The translations under genes and the position numbers were made by a program. This document shows, in pieces, positions 43,159 through 51,390 of a stretch of 64,000 nt of DNA. The notes below the pieces were generated by a model that had not been told where the DNA came from, ran no database searches, and saw only the letters and a list, made by a program, of their open reading frames with translations. Numbering within the stretch: the first letter of the stretch is position 1; each line of letters opens with the position of its first letter. The DNA is taken from positions 6,661,001 through 6,725,000 of the forward strand of contig NC_016109.1 of NCBI RefSeq assembly GCF_000269985.1, written 5' to 3'. This DNA is from Kitasatospora setae KM-6054 (lineage in GTDB: Bacteria; Actinomycetota; Actinomycetes; Streptomycetales; Streptomycetaceae).

Positions 43159-44253
43159 TCAGCCCAGGGGCTCCAGCAGTTCCAGCAGTCGCCGTTCGGC
43201 CGCCGCGCTCAGCCCCTCCGCGGCCAGTCCCCGCGCGTCGGGGGCGGGTCCGCCGCGCGCGGTGTCCCAGGCCAGGGTGTCGGCGATGGTCTCGGCCAGC
43301 GGACGGTAGGCCAGCCCGGCGGCCAGCGCCCGGGAGACGTCGACCCGGTTGATCGCCGCGCACTCGGGCGAGGCGATCCACATCGGCACGCCCATCCACG
43401 GTTCGACCCCGGCCCGCAGCAGGCGGGCGCTGTCGATCCAGACCGGTTCGGCGGCGGGGTTCACCACCGCCCGGCAGGCGGCGAAGAACTCGCCGAACGG
43501 CAGCGGCCGCCCGGTGACGTGGTACGGGCCGCCGCGCCCGGCCGTGACGCAGTCCAGGATCCACGCCGCCAGGTCGCGGACGTCGATGAACTGCGCCGGG
43601 TCGGCCGGGTCGCCCGGCAGCAGCACCCGGCCGCCGCGCCGGAAGCGCCGCGGCCAGTACGGGAAGCGGTCGGTGCTGTCGTGCGGCCCGACGATCAGGC
43701 CGGGGCGGACCACGCTCGCGCGCTCGCCGAAGGCGTCCAGGACGATCCGCTCGCAGCGGGCCTTGCGCGCCCCGTACAGCTGGTGGGGCGGCAACTCGCG
43801 GTCGAGGTCGAGCAGTTCGCCGTCCTCGTCCTGCACGGTGGCCTGGTCGGCGAGCACCGACAGCGAGGAGACGAAGACGTACCGGCCGACCCGCCCGGAC
43901 AGCGCGGCCACCGAGCGGCGGACCGCCTCCGGCTCGTAGCCGGCCACGTCGACCACGGCGTCCCAGCTCCGCCCGGCCAGCGCGGACAGGTCGGCGGTGC
44001 GGTCGCCGAGGACGGTCTCGACACCCGGGAACAGCCCGGGCGCGGACAGGCCGCGGTTGAACAGCGTCACCCGGTGCCCGGCGGCGAGGGCGGCCTCGAC
44101 CAGGGCGCGGCCGACGAAACGGGTCCCGCCCAGCACGAGCAGCCGCAGCCGGCCCGGCGGACGCCGGACGGCAGGCGGGACGGCAGGCGGGACGGCACGC
44201 GGGACGGCACGCGGGACGGAAGGCGGAACAGGACGGAGGGGAACACTCTGCAT
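43159..44253 (-). CDS. NAD-dependent epimerase/dehydratase family protein
   Basis: 364 residues. The Rossmann motif is LLVLGGTRFVGRALVEAALAAGH, later WDAVVDVAGYEPEAVRR and YVFVSSLSVLA, and the YxxxK-like motif YGARKARCE. The end has a typical SDR C-terminal region (YHVTGRPLPFGEFFAACRAVV, IASPECAAINRVDVSRALAAGL). The first ~25 residues are a Val/Pro/Arg-Ala repeat (PRAVPRAVPPAVPPAV) encoded by ~12-bp DNA repeats (44160-44225). Substrate unknown; sugar-nucleotide or mRNA-binding CSP41-like members share this pattern. Confidence 0.78.
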   Translation of the reverse strand: MQSVPLRPVPPSVPRAVPRAVPPAVPPAVRRPPGRLRLLVLGGTRFVGRALVEAALAAGHRVTLFNRGLSAPGLFPGVETVLGDRTADLSALAGRSWDAVVDVAGYEPEAVRRSVAALSGRVGRYVFVSSLSVLADQATVQDEDGELLDLDRELPPHQLYGARKARCERIVLDAFGERASVVRPGLIVGPHDSTDRFPYWPRRFRRGGRVLLPGDPADPAQFIDVRDLAAWILDCVTAGRGGPYHVTGRPLPFGEFFAACRAVVNPAAEPVWIDSARLLRAGVEPWMGVPMWIASPECAAINRVDVSRALAAGLAYRPLAETIADTLAWDTARGGPAPDARGLAAEGLSAAAERRLLELLEPLG

Positions 44254-44445
44254 GAGGGAAGAACTCCGGAGTGGTGAAGCGGCCCGGACCGCCGGCGGCA
44301 GCAGCCGGCTCAGTCCGCGGCCCGGATGGGGACGTGACGGAACTCGCTCCCGGCAACCATCAACCTCACCCTCTCGGCGACGCGTCGACCCACCACCCCG
44401 GACGGGGCGTCCGCGAACCTAGCAGGAAGCGCCCGGGACGGTCGA

Positions 44446-45030
44446 CCGGAAAGCCCCCCGGCCGCCGACGAGTTCGGCGGCCCGGACGAGGACCCGGAGG
44501 GCTTCGCGTGCGGCGGCTGGCAGGCCCCGCTGCTGGACGAGGTGGCGGGCGCGCAGGTCGACGCCGCGTACCAGGGCACCGACGCGCTGCTGCTGGGGCG
44601 CCGGACGTACGACATCTTCGCCGCGTACTGGCCCACCGCCGGGGACAACCCGTTCGCGCGGCTGTTCGACTCCGTCCCCGAGTACGTGGCCTCGCGCGGC
44701 GAGCCCGCGCTCGACCGGGCGGGCTCGCGCCTGCTCGGCCCCGACCTGCCCGCCGCCGTCCGGGAGATCCGGGAGCGGCACGAGCGGATCCGGGCGGTCG
44801 GCAGCCTCGACCTGGTGCAGACCCTGCTGCGGGAGCGGCTGTTCGACCGGATCGACCTGTGGGCGCGCCCGATCGTCCTCGGCACCGGCAAGCAGGTCTT
44901 CGGCAGCGGCGCCGTCCCCGCCAACCTCACCCTGCTCGCACCCCCGGCCGCGAGCCCGCGCGGCACCGTCCTGCTGCCCCACGGCCTCGCCGACGGCGTC
45001 CCGGGGACCGGCGACACGGCCGCCCGGCAG
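44446..45030 (+). pseudogene. RibD C-terminal/DHFR-type reductase, N-terminus missing
   Basis: The frame reads FGGPDEDPEGFACGGWQAPLLDEV, LLLGRRTYDIFAAYWPTAGDNPFAR, PEYVASRGEP and AVGSLDLVQTLLRERLFDRIDL then LWARPIVLGTGKQVFGSG, the hallmarks of YwjB/RibD-type dihydrofolate reductase-like proteins. The family's first strand (MRKVxxxxFVSLDGV) is absent: upstream residues are unrelated, with no start codon near. No stop ends the domain either; the open frame passes into the cold-shock-domain gene. Another N-terminally truncated gene whose lost 5' side faces a divergent gene. Confidence 0.65.
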
Positions 45031-45171
45031 GCGAGTCGACCGCCCGCCCGGGCGCGCCGCCCGGTGCGCCCGGCCGGTCGCGGACGCCCGGGTTCGCCTC
45101 GCCGCCGTGTCGGGACTATCCTCGGGCGCAGGTTTCGGGCATGGGGCCCAAAAGGTGTCTTGGGGGTTGGC

Positions 45172-45576
45172 ATGGTTGCCGGTCGCGTGGTGCGGTTCGA
45201 CGGTTCGCGGGGTTACGGGTTCATCGCTCCGGACCAGGGCGGGGAGGACGTGTTCCTGCACGTCAACGACCTGCTGATCCCGGAGTCCTACATCCGGACG
45301 GGTCTGTCGGTGGTCTTCGAGATCGAGGACGGCGACCGCGGCCCGAAGGCGTCCTCGGTCCAGCTCGCCCCGGGCGTCGACCCGAAGGCCCCGGTCGTGG
45401 AGCGCGGCGCGGTGCTCCGCCCGGTGGACGACGACGACCCGCTGGCCTCCGACGACTACCTCGACGACGTCACCGAGGCGCTGCTGGAGTCCGCCCCGTC
45501 GCTGACCGGCACCCAGATCCTCCAGGTCCGCGCCGCGATGCTGCAGCTGGCGAAGAGCCACGGCTGGATCGGCTGA
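45172..45576 (+). CDS. Cold-shock-domain protein with C-terminal extension
   Basis: 134 residues from ATG 45172, with GGGGGTT upstream. RNP1-like SRGYGFIAPDQGGEDVFLHVNDLL and the beta-barrel residues around TGLSVVFEIEDGDRGPKASSVQL are typical CspA fold. Compared with 67-residue Csp, there is an extra ~65-residue tail (PVDDDDPLASDDYLDDVTEALL, TGTQILQVRAAMLQLAKSHGWIG) predicted helical, as in a conserved actinomycete group. Single-stranded nucleic-acid binding, probable RNA chaperone. Confidence 0.85.
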   Translation: MVAGRVVRFDGSRGYGFIAPDQGGEDVFLHVNDLLIPESYIRTGLSVVFEIEDGDRGPKASSVQLAPGVDPKAPVVERGAVLRPVDDDDPLASDDYLDDVTEALLESAPSLTGTQILQVRAAMLQLAKSHGWIG

Positions 45577-45654
45577 CCGGCGCGAACGCCGTCACCGTCG
45601 GCCGGGTGCTGCTCGACCGCTACCGGGCCGCCTTCGAGGAGCCGCGCGGCGAGT

Positions 45655-46155
45655 GTGAGCAGCTCATCCGGCAGCCCCCGGCCGGCTGACGGCCGATGTC
45701 CGGGCCCCGGCCCCCGGCCGGCTGACCCCGGCCCGGGGCGCGCCACCCTGCGACGACCCGTCCCCGCAACGAAACTGACGTCTCGTCAACTCCTCGTCCT
45801 GACCGTCCTGTTGGTCGCCCAGTTCATGCTCGCGGTGGACTTCTCGATCCTCAACGTCGCCCTCCCGGCGATCGGTTCGGGCCTCGGCTTCCCGCTCGGC
45901 GACCTGCAGTGGATCGGCACGGCGTTCGCGCTGCCCGCCGCAGGGTTCACCCTGCTGTCCGGCCGGATCGCCGACCTGTTCGGCCGGCGGCGGCTGTTCC
46001 TGCTCGGCCTGGCGCTGCTCACCACCTCCTTCCCGGAGGGCCCGCTGCGCGACCGGGCGCTCGGCCTGAACGGCGCGCTGATGTCGGCCGGGTTCACCGC
46101 CGGCGCGGTCCTCGGCGGCCTGCTCACCGACCTGCTCCGCCCCCGCCGGGCCTGA
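45655..46155 (+). pseudogene. N-terminal MFS transporter remnant with internal deletion
   Basis: From 45769 the frame reads TKLTSRQLLVLTVLLVAQFMLAVDFSILNVALPAI, LQWIGTAFALPAAGFTLLSGRIADLFGRRRLFLLGLAL, i.e. helices 1-3 of a DHA2 MFS transporter with its motif A (GRIADLFGRRR). It then jumps at LALLTTSFPEG to LRDRALGLNGALMSAGFTAGAVLGGLLTDLLRP, the helix 5 region, and stops. The family has ~45 residues between two LALLT-like elements here, so the loss looks like recombination between short repeats. The nearest start codon (GTG 45655) leaves a Pro-rich leader unlike the family. Confidence 0.7.
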
Positions 46156-46237
46156 CCGCCGCTCCCGGCCGCCGCTCCCGCCCGTTGCTCCCGGCCGCCC
46201 GGACGGGGCAGTGGGCGCGGGCTGGCATGATCGGGGG

Positions 46238-46918
46238 ATGGTTGAACGAGTCATCGCCGCCTGCGACGGAGCGGCCAAGGGCAACCCCGGTCCCGCCGGG
46301 TGGGCGTTCGTGGTCGCGGACGGGAACGGCACCCCGCAGCGCTGGGCGGCCGGCCCGCTGGGGCGCAACACCAACAACGTCGGCGAACTGACGGCCCTGC
46401 AACGCCTGCTGGAGGCCACCGACCCGGCCGTGCCGCTCGAAGTCCGCCTCGACAGCACCTACACCCGGGACGCGGTCACCAAGTGGCTGCACGGCTGGAA
46501 GCGCAACGGCTGGAAGACCGCGGCCGGCAAACCGGTCGCCAATCAGGAGCTGATCCAGCGGATCGACGCCCTGCTCACCGGCCGCGACGTCGAGTTCGTC
46601 TACGTCCCGGCCCACCAGGTCGACGGCGACCCGCTCAACGCCATCGCCGACAAGGCCGCCAGCGACGCCGCCCGCACCCAGCAGGCCGCCGCCGGCACCG
46701 CCCCCGACCTCCCCGTCCCCGACCCGGCCCCCGCCACCCCCGCCCGCCGCGCCCCGGCCAAGCGCACCACCCCCGCCGCCACCACCTCTACCGGCGGCGG
46801 CACCGGCCGCACCCTCGCCGCCAAGTTCCCCGGCCGCTGCCCGTGCGGCCGCGCCTACGCCAAGGGCGAGACCATCACCAAGGTCGGCACCAGCTGGGGC
46901 CACCCCGACTGCGCCTGA
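46238..46918 (+). CDS. rnhA: Ribonuclease HI with C-terminal Cys-rich tail
   Basis: 226 residues from ATG 46238. RNase HI catalytic residues: Asp in IAACDGAAKGNPGPAGW, Glu in NNVGELTAL, Asp in VRLDSTYTRD, Asp in HQVDGDPLNAIAD; the basic LHGWKRNGWKTAAGKPVAN stands for the handle region. It degrades RNA in RNA-DNA hybrids. After a Pro/Ala/Thr linker the last ~35 residues, FPGRCPCGRAYAKGETIT then GHPDCA, form a Cys/His group (C-P-C...H-x-x-C) that may bind zinc. The tail is not in the E. coli enzyme. The upstream gap is GC-rich with no promoter that I trust. Confidence 0.9.
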   Translation: MVERVIAACDGAAKGNPGPAGWAFVVADGNGTPQRWAAGPLGRNTNNVGELTALQRLLEATDPAVPLEVRLDSTYTRDAVTKWLHGWKRNGWKTAAGKPVANQELIQRIDALLTGRDVEFVYVPAHQVDGDPLNAIADKAASDAARTQQAAAGTAPDLPVPDPAPATPARRAPAKRTTPAATTSTGGGTGRTLAAKFPGRCPCGRAYAKGETITKVGTSWGHPDCA

Positions 46919-47087
46919 CGCCCCCGCCCGGCCGGGTTCCCCCCTCCCGGGCCCCGGCCGGGCCCGGGGGCCCACCGGGGCCCAGGGCGGCGGCCGCGGG
47001 TTTGTCCGGGCCGCCGTCGGTGTGTCAGATTGCGACGGAGCGCGTGCTCGCGTACCCGTACCGTCACGCATTGGGAGGAAGGACCCC
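46919..47087. promoter_or_regulatory. htpG upstream region
   Basis: 169 bp. No CIRCE (TTAGCACTC-N9) or HAIR-type heat shock operator is visible. A GGGCCC-rich inverted stretch (46941-46985) may end rnhA transcription. The only clear translation signal is GGGAGGAAGG before the htpG ATG. Confidence 0.4.
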
Positions 47088-48932
47088 ATGAGCACCGAGA
47101 CGCTGGAGTTCCAGGCCGAGGCACGGCAGTTGCTGCAGTTGATGGTCCACTCGATCTACTCGAACAAGGACGTCTTCCTGCGCGAGCTGATCTCCAACGC
47201 GTCGGACGCGCTGGACAAGCGGCGGCTGGCCGGCCTCACCGACGAGCGGCTGCGGGTCGAGGACCCGCACATCGCCGTCGAGACCGACCAGCGGGCCCGG
47301 ACGCTGACCGTCCGGGACAACGGGATCGGGATGACCCGGGACGAGGTCGTCGGGCTGATCGGGACGATCGCCCGCTCCGGCACCGCGGAGACGCTGCGGC
47401 GGCTGCGGGAGAGCAAGGAGCCGGCCGAGCTGATCGGCCAGTTCGGGGTCGGCTTCTACTCGACCTTCATGGTCGCGGACAAGGTCACCCTGGTCACCCG
47501 GAAGGCCGGGGAGGAGACCGGCACCCGCTGGGAGTCGGCGGGCGAGGGCACCTACACCCTGGAGACCGTCGAGGACGCCCCCGAGGGCACCGCCGTCACC
47601 GTCCACCTGCGGCCGGAGGACGGCGAGGACGGGCTGCACGACTACGCCGAGCCGTCGACCGTCCGGCGGATCGTCAAGCAGTACTCGGACTTCATCGCCT
47701 TCCCGATCCGCGCCGCGGGCCCGGACGGCACCGGCGAGCAGACCCTCAACTCGATGAAGGCGCTCTGGGCCCGCCCGCGCAACGAGGTCGACGAGGAGGA
47801 GTACCGGGAGTTCTACCGGCACATCGCGCACGACTGGACCGACCCGCTGGAGACGATCCGGCTGCGCGCCGAGGGCACCTTCGAGTACGAGGCGCTGCTG
47901 TTCATCCCGGCCCGCCGCCCGCACGACCTGTTCCAGCGCGACGGCCGCCACGGCGTCCAGCTGTACGTCAAGCGGGTGTTCATCATGGAGGACAGCCGCG
48001 AGCTGCTCCCCGACCACCTGCGCTTCGTCAAGGGCGTGGTGGACGCCGCCGACCTGTCGCTGAACATCTCCCGGGAGATCCTCCAGCAGGACCGGCACAT
48101 CCAGCTGATCCGCCGCCGGCTGGCCAAGAAGGTGATGGCCACCGTCAAGGAGATGATGGCCGCCGACCCCGAGAAGTACCGCACCTTCTGGCGCGAGTTC
48201 GGCCCCGCCGTCAAGGAGGGCCTGCTCGACCCCGCCGAGGACCGCAAGGCGATCCTGGACGTCGCCTCGTTCTCCTCCACGGCCGGCGAGGAGCCGACCT
48301 CGCTGGCCGACTACGTCGCCCGGATGAAGGACGGCCAGGACAAGATCTACTACATGACCGGCGAGAGCCGCGCCCAGGTCGAGAACTCCCCGCACCTGGA
48401 GGCGTTCCGGGCCCAGGGCTACGAGGTCCTGCTGCTCACCGACCCGGTCGACGAGATCTGGGTCGAGAGCATCCCCGACCACGACGGCAAGGAGTTCAGC
48501 TCGGTCGCCCGCGGCGCGGTCGACCTGCCCGCCGACGAGGTCCCCGAGGAGCGCACCGGCTCCTACGCGGCGCTGCTCGGCTGGCTGGGCGAGACGCTCG
48601 GCGACGTCAAGGACGTCCGGCTCACCACCCGGCTGACCAACTCGCCCGCCTGCCTGGTCAGCGACGCGGACGGCCTCACCCCCACCCTGGAGAAGATGTA
48701 CCGGGCGATGGGCCAGGACGTCCCGCCCGCCCGCCGGATCCTCGAACTCAACCCGGACCACCCCCTGGTCGGCGCCCTGCGCACCGCCCACGAGGAGCGC
48801 GCCGACGACCCGGCCCTCGCCGAGACCGCCGAACTCCTCTACGGCACCGCCCTGCTGGCCGAGGGCGGCGACCTGACCGACCCGGCCCGGTTCGCCAAGC
48901 TGCTCGCCGACCGCCTCGCCCGGACGGTCTGA
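47088..48932 (+). CDS. htpG: Molecular chaperone HtpG (Hsp90)
   Basis: 614 residues, close to the usual size. GHKL ATPase motifs: FLRELISNASDALDKRRL, TVRDNGIGMTRDEVVGLIGTIARSGT, IGQFGVGFYSTFMVADKV. Middle-domain catalytic Arg region YVKRVFIMEDSRELLPDHLRFVKGVVDAADLSLNISREILQQ and the dimerisation domain (NPDHPLVGAL) follow. Folds client proteins in the cytoplasm. Followed by a strong terminator hairpin 18 nt after the stop. Confidence 0.96.
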   Translation: MSTETLEFQAEARQLLQLMVHSIYSNKDVFLRELISNASDALDKRRLAGLTDERLRVEDPHIAVETDQRARTLTVRDNGIGMTRDEVVGLIGTIARSGTAETLRRLRESKEPAELIGQFGVGFYSTFMVADKVTLVTRKAGEETGTRWESAGEGTYTLETVEDAPEGTAVTVHLRPEDGEDGLHDYAEPSTVRRIVKQYSDFIAFPIRAAGPDGTGEQTLNSMKALWARPRNEVDEEEYREFYRHIAHDWTDPLETIRLRAEGTFEYEALLFIPARRPHDLFQRDGRHGVQLYVKRVFIMEDSRELLPDHLRFVKGVVDAADLSLNISREILQQDRHIQLIRRRLAKKVMATVKEMMAADPEKYRTFWREFGPAVKEGLLDPAEDRKAILDVASFSSTAGEEPTSLADYVARMKDGQDKIYYMTGESRAQVENSPHLEAFRAQGYEVLLLTDPVDEIWVESIPDHDGKEFSSVARGAVDLPADEVPEERTGSYAALLGWLGETLGDVKDVRLTTRLTNSPACLVSDADGLTPTLEKMYRAMGQDVPPARRILELNPDHPLVGALRTAHEERADDPALAETAELLYGTALLAEGGDLTDPARFAKLLADRLARTV

Positions 48933-48949
48933 CACCCCCTCGCCCGGCC

Positions 48950-48986
48950 GCGGCCCCGCCCCCGATCGTCCCGGGGGCGGGGCCGC
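48950..48986. terminator. Perfect 14-bp stem hairpin after htpG
   Basis: GCGGCCCCGCCCCC (48950-48963) and GGGGGCGGGGCCGC (48973-48986) flank a 9-nt loop, 18 nt after the htpG stop. Confidence 0.75.
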
Positions 48987-49102
48987 TTCGCCGTCTGCCA
49001 GACGACCGCGGCGGGGTGGAGGAACTCGCTCCGATTGTCGGGATGTCGAGTGCGGTCCGCCGTCCCGGTCGAGCGGTGGCTGAGGAACTCCCCAGATCAC
49101 AG

Positions 49103-49129
49103 CGTGAATTGACGATCCGTCAATTCACG
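49103..49129. promoter_or_regulatory. 27-bp perfect palindrome upstream of the PBP gene
   Basis: CGTGAATTGACG (49103-49114), spacer ATC, CGTCAATTCACG (49118-49129). Both 12-bp arms match exactly, and the block is far AT-richer than the surrounding DNA. It lies 131 bp before the penicillin-binding protein start and after the htpG terminator. The TTGAC-GTCAA core resembles MarR/TetR-type operators; the binding protein is unknown. The rest of the 327-bp gap has no gene. Confidence 0.65.
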
Positions 49130-49259
49130 ATCGGACCCGGAGTGGTCCAGGCCACCGGCCGCGCAGTGGTTTTGATCACACCTCGGCCCCCGAAACGCGC
49201 GGTCGACTGGTGGCGTCTGAGGAGTGACGAGGGACGCCCGGCGAGGGAGCGGAGTGCTG

Positions 49260-51377
49260 ATGGTGCCTGGCCAGCCAGGGAACGGTGACGAGGCCGCGGC
49301 GGGGCCGCCGGAACGCACCGCCCGCGCCGACGCCCGTACCGCCCGCGCGGGTCGGCGCCGTCTGCTGCCCCGCCGGCCCCGTCGGCCCCGTCGGCTGGAC
49401 TACCCCCGGGCCGGCCGGAGCGGCGTCCGGCGCTGGCTGCCGTCCTGGCGCCAGCTCCTGTTGCTGGCCGGCACCTGCTGCGCGCTGCTGTGCGGCACCG
49501 TCGGCGTGCTGTACGCCACCACCGAGGTCCCCACCGACCTGAACGCCTTCGCCACCCAGCAGAACAACGTCTTCTACTGGGCCGACGGCACCGAGATGGC
49601 CCGCACCGGCCTGGTCAACCGGCAGGACGTCCCGCTCGACCAGGTGCCCGAGCAGGTCCGCTGGGCGGTGCTGGCCGCCGAGAACGAGACCTTCTACTCC
49701 GACCCCGGCATCTCCTTCCAGGGCATCGGCCGGGCGCTCTACCGGATGGGCTCGGGCGGCGACACCCAGGGCGGCTCCACCATCACCCAGCAGTACGTGA
49801 AGAACGCCTACCTGAACCAGCGGCAGGACTTCTCCCGCAAGCTCGACGAGATGTTCATCGCGCTCAAGCTCGACCAGCGGGACAGCAAGGAGCAGATCCT
49901 CAGCGGCTACCTGAACATCAGCTGGTTCGGCCGCGGCAGCTACGGCATCGAGCGCGCCGCCCAGGCGTACTACGGCAAACACGTCTCCGAACTGAACGTC
50001 AGCGAGGGCGCGTTCCTCGCGGCGGTGCTCAAGGGCGCCTCGCTGTACGACCCGGCCCTGAACGCCGACAACCACGCCCGGGCGGTCGACCGCTGGTCCT
50101 GGATCCTCGACCGGATGGTGAAGATCGGCAGGCTCTCGGCCGCCGACCGCGCCAAGTACACCGACTTCCCCGAGCCGAACCCCGTCCCGCCGCTGGTCGG
50201 CCTGAACGGACAGACCGGCTACCTGGTCGACCTCGCCAAGAGCTACGCGCAGAGCCACGCCGACATCACCCCGGCCCAGTTCGACCTCGGCGGCTACCAG
50301 ATCCACACCACCTTCGAGAAGCCGAAGGAGCAGGCGCTCACCGAGGCCGTCCAGAGCGCCGCGAAGAAGCTCGACCCCGAGCGCCGCCCCGCCGACCAGA
50401 ACGTCCACATCGGCGCCGCTTCGGTCGCCGCCGACGGCCGGATCCTCGCCGTCTACGGCGGCCCGGACTACCTCAAGCAGGGCTTCAACAACGCCAACAC
50501 CGTGAACGTGCCCGCCGGTTCGGCCTTCACCCCGCTGGTGTACGCGGCCGGCCTGGCCCAGGGCGTCCAGCGCGAACGCAACGGCCCCCGCACCCCCGTC
50601 CAGCCCACCACCACCTACAACGGCGACAACGGCGTCGACCTGCGGACCCCCGAGGGCCCCTACTGGGGGCGGGACGGCAAGAAGGCCAAGACCACCAACG
50701 ACGGCGGCCGGAACTGGGGCACCCTCACGCTGCGCGCCGCCGTCGAGCGCTCCGTCAACGGCCCGCTCCAGCAACTCGGCATGGACGTCGGGCTCGACAA
50801 CGTCCGCCGGACCGCGCTCGCCCTCGGCCTGCTCCCCGAGAGCATGGGCGACCTGACCCCCGCCTACACCCTCGGCAACTCCACCCCCAGCGCGATCCGG
50901 CTCGCCGACGCCTACACCGCCTTCGACGCCGACGGCAAGCGCACCGACCCGTACTCCGTCACCTCGGTCACCCGCAACGGCAGCCAGATCGCCGTCGACA
51001 AGCCCGCGACCGTCCAGGCCCTCACCTCCCAGGTGGCCGCCGAGGTCGACACCGCGCTGCGCGGCGCCGCCAGGGACGGCCTCGGCCTCGCCAAGGACGG
51101 CACCGGCACCGCCAAGGACGCCACCGGCACCGCCAAGGAGGCGAAGGAGGCCGCCGCCGACAGCGGTGCCAAGGCCGGCAGCACCCAGGAGCACGACGCC
51201 AGCTGGTTCGTCGGCTACCACGGCGGCGTCTCCACCGCCGTCACCGTCTTCCGGCTCGACCTGAAGACCCTGGAACTGCTCCCGCTGACCGGCATCGGCG
51301 GCACCGCGCAGAGCGCCCCCGACGCCGCGATCCCGGCCGGGATCTGGGCCGCCAACGCCAGGGGCACCGCGCGCTGA
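49260..51377 (+). CDS. Class A penicillin-binding protein with degraded transpeptidase motifs
   Basis: 705 residues from ATG 49260 (GGAG 6 nt upstream). A basic N-terminus and membrane anchor (WRQLLLLAGTCCALLCGTVGVLYA). Glycosyltransferase domain: AAENETFYSDPGISFQGIGRAL (Glu kept, Asp changed to Asn), GGSTITQQYVKNAYL, RKLDEMFIALKL, KEQILSGYLNISWFGRGSYGI. The transpeptidase domain keeps SVN (about residue 498), but the SxxK Ser-Lys motif reads GSAFTP near residue 421 (Lys replaced by Thr) and KTG reads AKAGSTQE near 638, after a repeated KDGTGTAKDATGTAKEAKE insertion. The fold is intact through WFVGYHGG. So it likely polymerises glycan strands without normal crosslinking. Confidence 0.88.
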   Translation: MVPGQPGNGDEAAAGPPERTARADARTARAGRRRLLPRRPRRPRRLDYPRAGRSGVRRWLPSWRQLLLLAGTCCALLCGTVGVLYATTEVPTDLNAFATQQNNVFYWADGTEMARTGLVNRQDVPLDQVPEQVRWAVLAAENETFYSDPGISFQGIGRALYRMGSGGDTQGGSTITQQYVKNAYLNQRQDFSRKLDEMFIALKLDQRDSKEQILSGYLNISWFGRGSYGIERAAQAYYGKHVSELNVSEGAFLAAVLKGASLYDPALNADNHARAVDRWSWILDRMVKIGRLSAADRAKYTDFPEPNPVPPLVGLNGQTGYLVDLAKSYAQSHADITPAQFDLGGYQIHTTFEKPKEQALTEAVQSAAKKLDPERRPADQNVHIGAASVAADGRILAVYGGPDYLKQGFNNANTVNVPAGSAFTPLVYAAGLAQGVQRERNGPRTPVQPTTTYNGDNGVDLRTPEGPYWGRDGKKAKTTNDGGRNWGTLTLRAAVERSVNGPLQQLGMDVGLDNVRRTALALGLLPESMGDLTPAYTLGNSTPSAIRLADAYTAFDADGKRTDPYSVTSVTRNGSQIAVDKPATVQALTSQVAAEVDTALRGAARDGLGLAKDGTGTAKDATGTAKEAKEAAADSGAKAGSTQEHDASWFVGYHGGVSTAVTVFRLDLKTLELLPLTGIGGTAQSAPDAAIPAGIWAANARGTAR

Positions 51378-51390
51378 CCCGCCGCGCGGC

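Noticed and set aside
45577-45689. Frame VTVGRVLLDRYRAAFEEPRGECEQL after the cold-shock gene
   Set aside because: It could be the tail of a lost protein, but I do not recognise it and it lacks a start codon; too little to call.
40946-46155. Both MFS remnants (C-terminal 40946-41619, N-terminal 45655-46155) as pieces of one split gene
   Set aside because: They are in C-to-N order with intact genes between them and cannot be joined without a rearrangement; sequence alone cannot show common origin.
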